Origin: Phanerodontia chrysosporium
Lineage: Eukaryota > Basidiomycota > Agaricomycetes > Polyporales > Phanerochaetaceae
Reading direction: 5' to 3'
Length of the DNA stretch: 20,705 bases
Assembly: GCA_001910725.1 (NCBI GenBank)
Contig: MJGA01000122.1
Coordinates: 1 to 20,705, forward strand
A program made the position numbers and the translations under genes. Positions 1-9,381 of the stretch are shown one piece after another. The notes beneath the pieces are model-generated. The model saw only the letters and a list, made by a program, of their open reading frames with translations. It made no database searches and had not been told where the DNA came from. Each line of letters starts with the position of its first letter. Positions within the stretch are counted from its first letter, which is position 1.

Positions 1-3000
1 TCAGCAGCCGCTCTTTTTCGCGTCGACGCCCTCCGCCGCGCGGGACCCCCCGCCGCTCCCAACGCCAGCAGTCCTCCGTGCCCCCGAGCTCCCCCGGCAG
101 CTTTGTTGCGCGCAGAGCTGTGGGACTTAGCACGCCTAAGCGCAGGACGCCCCTCTTCGCGGGTAAGCCACAGCTTTTGCGTTCGGATTCTCATTGCCAG
201 GCCTGATACACTCGAACGCAAGAGGGTAGCTCGTCTCCACTCGCGTTTCCCAGCTCGAGCCCTGCGAAGGGCGCGACGCCTAGACGTCCCAACATTCTTC
301 CAAGCTCGAGTCCCCCGCCACAGAGCACTGGTGGTTCAGAACCACTCGAGTTTCCCTCGTACGTCCCTAGGCGGCTGTTTCAGTCGTCGCGCTAATGGAA
401 CGCAAACCAGGAGCCCCGTCGCCACTCCGAAGAACCGTCGCGGCGATATACACAGCTCGCTGAGCCTCACTCCTGTCGCGCGTCGCCGTCGTCAACAAAA
501 TCTCAACGCCGATGACCCCATGAGCGATGGAACGAACCTGCAGATCCCAACGTCCTCCGCAGGTGCTGGCTTTAGCGCTGCCGACGCGCCGAGCGATGAG
601 CCGGCCGAAATTCGCGCGATTTGGGGCACGACTGTCAATCTGGCAGAGACAATGAAGACCTTCCGCGAGTTCATGCTTGGCTTCAAGCCTAAGTACCGCA
701 TCTCGTACGACAGGAACCGCGGTGTGAGGACGCGTACCCTCAACTCTCCGGATGAGGGCGAGGTCCTTCTGTACGAGACATACTTGCGTCGCATGCGTCA
801 AACCGGCGAGACGAACCTGAACCTCGACATGAACAACCTCGCCGCTTACCCACCCAGCAAGAAATTGCATAGTCAGCTCGTGAAGTATCCCCAGGAAGTC
901 ATCCCGGCTATGGATCAGGTCCTCAAGGACCTCATGCTGGAGATTGCAGAGCAGGATCAGCAGGCTGGCATGGAGGGCATGACAGGCGAGGAAGGTGAAG
1001 AGGAGATCGCGGACATCATGGGCAAGGTCTACAAGATTCGCCCCTTCGGCTTGCCGTCGGTGAACATGCGGGACCTCAACCCGACCGGTACGTCTGTCTC
1101 TGTCTCTGAAGGAACTGCGTTTTCATCATCTCTTAGACACCGACAAGCTCGTGTGTATCAAGGGTCTTGTCATTCGAGCAACACCCGTCATCCCCGATAT
1201 GAAGGTTGCGTTCTTCCGTTGCCTGACTTGCAACCACACCGTTCAGGTCGAAATCGACCGTGGCAAGATCGACGAGCCGCAGCGCTGCCCGCGCGATGTG
1301 TGTGCTTCCGTCGGCACCATGTCCCTCGTGCACAACCGCTGCGAGTTTGCCGATCGACAGGTCATCCGGCTGCAGGAGACACCAGATGCGGTGCCCGACG
1401 GCCAGACGCCACACACCGTGACGCTCAGCGTATACGACGAGCTCGTCGACGTCAGCAAGCCGGGCGACCGCCTCGTTGTGACGGGGATCTTCCGTAGCGT
1501 GCCTGTGCGCGTGAACCCGCGACAGCGCACGCTCAAGAGCCTCTTCAAGACATTCCTCGACGTTGTACACGTGCGCATCGGCACAGACGACCGCCTCGGG
1601 CTCGACAAGAGTACGCGCTCAGCCGCCGGCGACCGCATCCCCGGCGGTCGGTGGCGTCCGGCGACTTCTTTGGTGATGACGGAGACGAGAACCGCCTCGA
1701 ACAGCAGCAACAGCAGCAGAGCGCCGCGCAGAGATGGAGGCCAAGCTCAAGGAGCTCAGTCCGCCGCCGGACATCTACGAGCTGCTCTCGAGGAGTCTTG
1801 CGCCGAGTATCTGGTCTATGGAGGATGTCAAGAAGGGCATTCTTCTCCAGCTATTCGGTGGTACCAACAAGAGCATCGCGCGTGGCGGTGGTGCTGGTGG
1901 GCCGAGATATCGCGGTGACATCAACGTCCTGCTCGTCGGTGATCCTGGTGTGTCGAAATCACAAATCCTTTCGGTAAGCGCGGGTGTTGTTACGCTATCA
2001 CTTGATGTTGACGCAAATTCGGCAGTACGTGCACAAGATCGCACCCGAGGAGTGTATACGTCAGGAAAGGGTTCTAGTGCCGTCGGTCTTACGGCGTATG
2101 TGACTCGGGATCCTGATTCGAAGCAGCTTGTCCTCGAGAGGTCAGTCACGGCATTGTATCTCCCGATAACAGTACTAATTACCATCACAGTGGTGCGCTT
2201 GTTCTGAGTGACGGTGGTGTGTGCTGCATCGATGAGTTCGACAAGATGAGCGAGGCCACGCGTAGTGTTCTCCATGAAGTCATGGTACGCGTCCTCGCTG
2301 TCTGTGCAGTTATCTCCGACTGACGGTGTCTGCAGGAACAACAAACCGTCTCCATCGCCAAAGCTGGCATCATCACCACTCTGAATGCTAGGACATCTAT
2401 TCTCGCTGCTGCGAACCCTATCGGCTCTCGATATGACCGCACGAAGACTATATCGTCGAACCTTGACCTTCCACCGACGCTGATCTCTCGGTTCGACCTG
2501 CTGTACCTTGTTCTGGATAACGTCGATGAGCAGCTCGATCGCCGCCTTGCTCAGCACTTGGTCGGTCTCTACCTGGAAGACAACCCTCACACAGGTGGTC
2601 AAGACATTCTGGTATGTCTCCCTTCTCTTTCTCGACGTGATGTGTGTTGACCTTCTCTCACAGCCCATGGAAGAGCTTTCCGCGTACATCAACTATGCTA
2701 GGACGCGTATCAACCCGACGATCACTGAAGAGGCGGGCGAGGAGCTCGTAAAGTGCTACGTCACCTTGCGCAAGGCAGGCGAGGACCCACGGGGCAACTC
2801 CAATGAGAAGCGCATCACCGCGACGACGCGTCAGCTCGAGAGCATGATCCGCCTGAGCGAGGCGCACGCACGGATGCGCTTCAGCACGCTCGTCGAGCTC
2901 CAGGACGTGCAAGAGGCGTTCAGGCTCATGCGCGAGGCGATCAACACGAGCGCGCGCGACCCGACGACGGGCGAGATTGACATGGGCCTGCTCGACACGG

Positions 3001-3247
3001 GCATCGGGCGTGCGCAGCGCCGACTGCGTGGCGACATGCGCAAGGAGGTGCTCAACCTGCTCGAGGGTGCGGGCGGCACGCGCGGCGTGCGCTGGTCTGA
3101 CGCGTTCAAGGCCTCGAGGGCCAGAGCAGCGTTCGCGTCCAGGCGGCCGAGTTCCAGGAGGTCGTGCGCGAGCTCGAGCAGGAGGGACTCGTCAAGGTCG
3201 TCGGCGAGCGCGACAGGCGTGTTATCCGCCGCGTGGAGGGCGCATAG
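1..3247 (+). CDS. MCM4: MCM4 (Cdc54) DNA replication licensing helicase subunit, 5' partial, five frame breaks
   Basis: Subunit of the hexameric MCM2-7 replicative helicase, acting in the nucleus. Exons I infer: about 3-162, 223-1087, 1137-1973, 2026-2140, 2191-2284, 2336-2611, 2664-3247; the start codon is outside the window. Visible in order: a Ser/Pro-rich N-terminal tail carrying the motif [12 protein letters not shown]; the MCM N-domain with a C4 zinc finger (CLTC...CPRDVC, about 1217-1306); a short Gln run (about 1699-1719); Walker A GDPGVSKS (1938-1961); Walker B IDEFDKM (2228-2248); arginine finger SRFD (2486-2497); and a C-terminal winged-helix. Corrected length is about 977 aa in the window, normal for the family. 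Reading frame is lost at about 385-395 (one extra base) and at 1643-1655, 1731-1733, 2043-2047 and 3111-3115 (one missing base each), probably sequence errors since the gene is essential. An ATG at 520 is in frame, but conserved sequence lies upstream of it, so I do not take it as the start. Confidence 0.95.
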
Positions 3248-3408
3248 AATCAGGTTTCTTCAGAAAGAAGGTTCTCGTGTAGCATGTTCGTTTGGATGTT
3301 TCATGTCGTTTCCAGCTCTGCCTGTGCTGTGTTGTGTCTGTTTGCTCCGCTCTCGTGTATTGTATAGTCTATGAATGTATTTCACAGCACATGCTGATAC
3401 TCATGCAC

Positions 3409-5392
3409 CTATGCCTGATGGCTCTTAGCCTTGCTCGCCACGAACGCACACCGCTGCCGCTCCTCGGCCGTGATCGTCTCGACTGTGCTGCCGCTCGCCG
3501 TTGCAGTGCCTTCAGTCAAGACGATCCGATGCGCCGTGCCGGGACTGTATGCAGGCCATGTGGGCGCACGCGCAAGCTTGAAAGTGTTCGGGTTGCCCGA
3601 CCGCACGAAGGAGAGCCAATACGCGATGAGCTCGGATGCGAAGGCCTGCTCTGAAGGTGTCATAGGCGAGAAGGTCGTCGTGCCGTTAAATCTGCGGTGA
3701 GAAGCTTGTTTGAGATACAGACTGAGCGCAACGCAGTAATCGAGACCCACCCAGTGTTTGTCCCAAGGAACATCATCCAGTTTTCAGACGCGTGCTCGAC
3801 GAGCGGGTCGCCGCTTGTGGGATTGGGCGTGTTATATCTGTACGTGAACGTGTTCGCCGGCTCCCGCGATGCGTACGCTCCAGCCATAATCTCTACCTGG
3901 GAACGTGAAATTCATCAGCGTTTGTGTACAGGGCACCGGTGACATAGGACCCACCGCACAACGAAGCTCGCTTTCGCCTGTGGCCACACGTATTTGTTGG
4001 CTCGCGTTGTCGAATTTGGAAAGAGCGTACACCTGGTTGTACTCCGCGAGGTCGGCCTGCGCGAGTGCTGGAAGAAAGCCTTAAGTGGGGTGTCCAGATC
4101 ACTTCCCCCAGAAAGAGTCTCATTTGATGTCGCCCTGAGTGTAGCGACCACAAGTCAGAAAATCCACCATCATGTGCCGGGATACATCACACACCCAACT
4201 ATGAGCGGGACCTTCGCAAAGCGGCCAGAGAGGATTGACGGGGTTGGGCGAAGAGGGATGATCTTGCCGTCAAAGACAGGATGGAAGGCATTGTACGACC
4301 CATTACTAGAGTGGTTTGGTCAGACATAACCTTGCAAACATGTAACAAGAACTTACAAGGCTGCATCCTGGGCTGGCGCAAGAGCACTGACAGGCGCCTT
4401 TCGGAGGCAGCTCATTGTGGCAGATAGCGTCTTCAACCCACCACAACCCGCCTTGTCTGCAAAAAAATTAAATAATGGCTGTGCAAGGTGTCACCACGCT
4501 ATATCTCCCGTTATAATATCCAGGCTTACCTCCTGTTGCTGAGGACTGGGTAATGGAGTCCTGTATACACTTTGTGCAATGGCCTGGTGGAAGAGCCCCT
4601 GCTGTCCACTCGCAACGAGGTGTAACTCCACAGACGACCCTCCAGCACTTTCGCCGTTGATCGTCACACGAGTTGGATCACCACCAAAGGCAGAAATGTG
4701 CTCCTGGACCCATTTTAGGGCTAGAGTCTGGTCAGAGAAACCAACATTGAGATCGCCGAGGGAGGGTGAAGAGGCAAAAGCTGGGTGCGAAAGGAAGCCG
4801 AACGAGTCCAGTCGGTAGTAAACAGAGACAATGACGACTGAAGGTTCTTGGTGGATCCAGTGGTCGAAAGGCCAATTGGCGGGATTGCCATAGACATAGC
4901 CGCCACCATGAATGTAAACCAGTACGGGCACTAGACACAGATCATTGTCAGGCCTACGGCCTCTATACTGGAGGATGGTACTTGCATTTATCGCCTTTCT
5001 TCGCACTGGCTGGTGCATAGACGTTTACTTTCAGGCAGTCCTCGCTGCCCGCACCGCCAGCGTCGCCATCTAAACAGTTGCATGAGCATTACTGGAATGT
5101 CATGGATTAGACACTTACTGCCAGTGGATCCCTGTATGCAGAAGTTCGGGTAGGAAGTCGCGTCAATGACAGCACCGCGAGCTTGCTGCCGTACGCGAGC
5201 TGTGTCCAGTGGCAGGGGCGCTCGCCAACGAAGATCTCCAACGGGAGGTTCAGCATAGGGCAGGCCCAGGTACGCGACCGTGTTCGGGAAGCTGTTATTG
5301 CCCCGGTATTTGGCATATCCTAGATCGACGACGGAGCTGGCTGTTACCAAACATAACAACGAGAGCAGTGCTGTACAAGCTAGCAAGAGCAT
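3409..5392 (-). CDS. Secreted type-B carboxylesterase/lipase (alpha/beta-hydrolase)
   Basis: Predicted extracellular ester hydrolase of the cholinesterase/lipase family; the substrate cannot be told from sequence. Eight exons inferred on the minus strand: 5392-5119, 5069-4986, 4930-4530, 4451-4357, 4305-4195, 4134-3955, 3896-3751, 3691-3409, giving about 524 aa, close to the usual family length. The N-terminus MLLLACTALLSLLCLVTASS is a signal peptide. Also visible: family motif NTVAYLGLPYAEPPVGDLRW, a SEDCLKVNVY segment, oxyanion-hole HGGGY, nucleophile serine in GESAGG (codon 4647-4649), a likely acidic residue in ATSNET (4119-4121) and a likely catalytic His in VEHASENW (3792-3794). Intron 4931-4985 has a GC donor. 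Intron 4452-4529 needs an AAG acceptor to keep frame. One base seems to be missing at about 4073-4080. The gene converges on MCM4 and diverges from ORC3. Confidence 0.92.
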
Positions 5393-5458
5393 GATAGCTC
5401 TACGGAACCTTTGGAGGGGGTCGGCTGGGGGAAAAGCGAGTCAGAATGCGCGCTGGCT

Positions 5459-5466
5459 AGATATAT
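5459..5466 (-). promoter_or_regulatory. Candidate TATA box for the carboxylesterase gene
   Basis: An AT-rich element (GCATATATCT on the minus strand) lies about 70 nt upstream of the esterase start codon, in an otherwise mixed-composition region. The spacing suits a fungal TATA box, but this rests on motif and distance only. Confidence 0.4.
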
Positions 5467-5996
5467 GCGGCGTCCAGGCTGAGGACGGTACGCTACCTTG
5501 CCTCTGGCCCGGGCATGTTAGCAGATGATTCGTCATGGGACTATTGCTTCCTTGCAACGAAGTGGAATAAGCATCACACCGCATCATAACGGAATATTCA
5601 TGCGTACCACGGTCACGGACAACTGCAAAGTCAATAAAACCGACGCTGCTTCGGCCGTGGCAGAAAGTACACGCAGGTCACGATGGGCCTTGAGGCAGTA
5701 GTCCGTGGGGATCAACATCCGCCTGGAGGAGAACGGCGTTGCATCCAGGGTCAGGTTTCTCCGATGCTCGCCTGTTCTGGTCAGAAGATTGTATGGAAGC
5801 GCGAGCAGCCGATTCTCTGCGTCGTTTTGTGCTGCAATACAGCAGTGCACAATGATTGCACCGAGTAGCGCGGTTAGTGTGCTCGCGCGCGGTGTATTGG
5901 CGCAGTGCACTTCGCGCGTGTATAGATGCGTGTACCGTCATAAGCTCGCCAAAGTTTCACTGAGCAGTAGCACTAGATGAGCGGACAAGGTAGCAA

Positions 5997-6003
5997 TATA
6001 AAA
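5997..6003 (+). promoter_or_regulatory. Candidate TATA box upstream of ORC3
   Basis: TATAAAA stands alone in a non-AT-rich stretch, about 240 nt before the ORC3 ATG. If functional it implies a 5' leader of roughly 200 nt. Motif-based only. Confidence 0.35.
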
Positions 6004-6240
6004 ACTGCGGTGCACACACCTGGTTCACGCGTCCAATTTCGCTGAACGAGGTTGTTGTGGCCCAGCATGCTTTGTCGCGATCGCGGACGCCTCACATTCG
6101 CCACTTCAACTCTTCCCATTGCCTAGTTTCAATTCCCGGGTTCTCTAGACTGCTCGACCCAGCGACGAAAGTCGCAAGAAGGCTACAACAGTAGTGTTGT
6201 GATTCGCCCGTGGTAGCAAGAGTCAAGTGCGATATTAGCC

Positions 6241-9069
6241 ATGCGGCAAGACCTGGACGATCCAAACAAGGTGCGCCAGGGCTTCCTCTACTCCAACATC
6301 CTACTCATCTCTCTCAGAAATGCATCCTGCTCCTAGCAAGTGACGATATTGGTAAATTTGACTGTCATACAATGTAGCCAATCTTGACGGTACAGCCACA
6401 GAGCCTGAAGACGACCACGCAGTCGAAGCCGAAGACCTTCCGTCCTTGCCGCCATTTGTGGGACGCGACCTGCCGGAAGGTTATGAACTGAGACTTCGCG
6501 AATACAGAAAGGCTTGGTCTAGGTGCTTGAATCGCGTCCAGGTGCGAGATCCGACGTGTCAATGCCTCCGTCCGCTGACGATGCATTAGTCTCTTGTTCG
6601 GTCCTTACACCGCCCCGTAGTTGAAGCTGTCTGCTACAGCGTGCGCACGGCGCATTCCGAACACCATGACCTCCCTGGTCTACCATATCCCGAATTGCCA
6701 GTCGTTGCGGTTTCAGCTCCCGGGGCTGGTGCATCCATCACCTCCGAGGTCATCGCGTCTCTCGAACACCCCGAACCGAGTGCAGGGCCACCATGCATAG
6801 TCTCACATGTATCCGCTGCAGACTGTCCAAATCTGACAGCCGCAATGAAGAGCATCATAGGCAGCTTCTTGGCGAAATCGGAAGAGGATCGGGAGGGGGA
6901 AGGTATTCGATGTGAGTGGTCATCTTCCGATGCCATTGCACATATCTCTGACTAGTCCCACAGTCCCACCATCTGTGCGCCGTAAAGCCACTACGTCACT
7001 GGCAAGCTACGACATGAACCTGTTGAAAGCCTGGTACAGTTCTCTTGCGGCATTAAACGGTGTGGCACACAGGATATCAGACCTTCTGAATGCTAAATGA
7101 TTAAACTACAGACGGGCGACCTCCCCTTGTAATCGTCATGAATGCGTTCGAGCAGTTTGATTCGACGGTATCAGACGGCATATTTAATATATGCAGGTGA
7201 GCCCTGACGCTGCAACACGACGACACTCACTACTAATCCTCGCTCTTAGTCAATTTGTGGCAGATATCCCACTTGTATTCCTGCTGTCTATGTCCACGCC
7301 ATCGCCGCCCGGGTTTCTGCGTGCAGCTTTCCCAAGGCGTACATTGCAGCTTCTCCGCTTGCATTCTCATGCTGCACCGCTAGGTGTTGACGTTGTTGAG
7401 AGCGTAATGGAGAAGGTAGGAGACATCACTGCGCCAAATGACTGAGATTGACATGCTCTTAAGACATTCTTCGACTTGGCTTGGACGCCAAGTGTTATGC
7501 TGGGCGCGGAAGCGTTCAACTTCATTGCAAATTTCAGTGAACGGCAGACAGCATCTCTCGATGCTCTGACCGTTGTGCTTCACGTACGTATCAGCCCAGG
7601 GTGACACGAGAGGATGCTGATGGCGAGCATCTGTTTAGCTGCTACATTTGAGGCACATTGAGGAGCCCTTTACCGTCCTTATGCACGATAGCCTTCTCGG
7701 CTGCTCATCAGCAGAAGAAGCGTACGAGAAGCTGCAGACTCGTTCCTGCCGAGGTTTCATGAGGGCACTCCAAGAACAACTGGACAACGCCTCCGACGAC
7801 CCTGCCGACATCTTGTCATTCGTTGACGATGCTCGCGTCGAGTTCGCAGAGGCTGCAAGGCAAGTGCGCCTAGCATACAGGATACTACGTCTCTTGCAGG
7901 ATTTCGTGGCATCCTACGGCTACCGACCATCACCTCATACAAGCGAGGACGGGGCGGACGAGTCACGCCTGAGCTTCATGACACGTGTCCTTCAGAAGAA
8001 GGTGGCGAAAGATGTGCAGCATCTCACACGAATGGTCACGTAAGTGTACTGCTTATGTGTTCAGGTAGCTCGGCAACTGATCGCATCTATTTCGCACAGT
8101 AAACTCAGGCGAGAGCAACTGGATACGCTTTTCGAGAGGCTGTACAAGTTCTTCTCCGAAATCGAAGCTCCGCAATTGCGACATGCGGAGAGCGAGAGCA
8201 GAGAGTTCATTGCGCAGTGTCGCAACAGGCTTCCGCTCCATCGGGATCCAGTGAATGGTGATAGTCACAGCAATGGTGATGCACGAGCTGCTGTGGTCGA
8301 GGTAGCGACGGATCTCGCACAGTGGCTGTCAGCATACTTGTTGTAAGTGCCTCGCATCGTACAACGGATACCATGCCCATGCACATAATCAATCTATAGG
8401 CAGCGTTTGAATCCACTCGACAAGCACGTTTTGTCGGAGGTGTGGTTTACGGGGTCAACTTCGTTCCCGTCCGAAGTGAGTCATAAAGACTTCCCATTCA
8501 GTGTCTGCTAACCCAATATCCTCATATAGCTGATCAACCCAGCCCCGCGTCAAGCCATTGTACACGCGTTGCTGCATCCATACACTGTGCTCGCGTCACA
8601 CCGGAGACTGTTTGACGCTTCTGAACATGCTTCCACCCAAGAAGAGGAGCGTTCGGCAATATGGGACCTGCCGGACACGAGCATCCTCTTTCACCGGTAT
8701 ATGGAGGCGCCCAAGAAAGTGAATGCGTACGACTGGTATGAGAGCTTCGCGCAGGTGCTCGAGACTCAGCGTGAGCGCGCGCGCGTCCAGGCGAAGGAAG
8801 AGGACAAGAGTAAGTCGCGGAGTAAACCCGTGAAATGCGCAGGCAAGAGTCCGAAGAAGAACCGCGGAAAGCAGAGGCAAGATGAGGAGGGGGAGGCGGC
8901 GGAGGAGGACGAGGTAAACGAAGAGGACGAGGATGAGGAGGCGTGGCAGGTAGAGCTACACGCCCGGTTCATTCGGGCGCTGCATGAGCTCGATTACATT
9001 GGCCTCATCAAGCACACGGGTAGAAGAGCAGACCACATCGTGAAGACGATATACGATGTGTACGAGTGA
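6241..9069 (+). CDS. ORC3: ORC3, origin recognition complex subunit 3
   Basis: Subunit of the nuclear complex that marks replication origins and loads MCM2-7. Exons inferred: 6241-6270, 6318-6351, 6378-6541, 6590-6911, 6964-7059, 7112-7196, 7250-7415, 7464-7583, 7639-8039, 8100-8342, 8400-8475, 8530-9069, giving 758 aa with no frame break. Recognisable parts: an N-terminal segment DLPEGYELRLREYRKAW; a degenerate AAA+ domain with a Walker-B-like strand (PPLVIVMNAFEQFD, about 7119-7160) but no Walker A lysine loop that I can see, as expected for Orc3; the conserved KTFFDLAWTP region; and a C-terminal winged-helix ending LDYIGLIKHTGRRADHIVKT. A highly charged linker (8791-8940), basic then acidic, precedes the last domain. 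The first two introns are less certain: 6352-6377 would be only 26 nt, and a donor at 6340 (38-nt intron) also keeps frame, giving 754 aa. Confidence 0.92.
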
Positions 9070-9381
9070 GGTCGTTCAAGGGAAAAAGCTGTCGATAGAT
9101 GAGGTTAATCGAATGCATACACCGAACTTGACTTGCGTGAAATATGCTCAAAGTCGTGTGATGTTTCCTTATGCCGTTCGTTCACTGTGAGACTGGACGC
9201 TATGACGGAGTCCCGCCGTCACCAAGTCTACCCAGGGATGGGTCGAACAGCTTGCCTCCGACCTCCGCGTACTCGCCTCCGGACTGAAGCGCATTAATTC
9301 AAGTACTTGAACGAAGCCTGCATAGCCTACGCTAGCCTGGACTCTGCCTCCGCCGGCCTCCAGCCGCGTCTCAATTCCGCG
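9070..9381. other. Intergenic region ORC3 to MoaB/Mog-like gene
   Basis: About 310 bp between the ORC3 stop and the first in-frame ATG of the next gene on the same strand. It must contain the ORC3 3' end and the next promoter. No TATA box, repeat or RNA gene is evident. Confidence 0.5.

Larger units (their letters stand above)
5393..6240. other. Divergent intergenic region between carboxylesterase (-) and ORC3 (+)
   Basis: About 850 bp separate the two divergent start codons. The region holds TATA-like elements for both sides (near 5459 and 5997). Open frames inside it, the longest 108 codons on the minus strand, show no family motifs and I do not call them genes. No repeats or RNA genes were recognised. 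Confidence 0.6.

Noticed and set aside
1775..2692. 305-codon open frame on the minus strand
   Set aside because: It lies wholly antisense to MCM4 exons and introns, shows no family motif, and is explained by GC-rich coding sequence on the other strand.
5584..5910. 108-codon minus-strand frame with a hydrophobic N-terminus in the esterase-ORC3 gap
   Set aside because: The hydrophobic stretch is weak, there is no recognisable domain, and it overlaps a probable promoter region.
6271..6336. Read-through of the first ORC3 intron as coding sequence
   Set aside because: It soon reaches a stop, while splicing at 6271-6317 gives the segment KCILLLASDD in a position where fungal ORC3 proteins have a similar motif.
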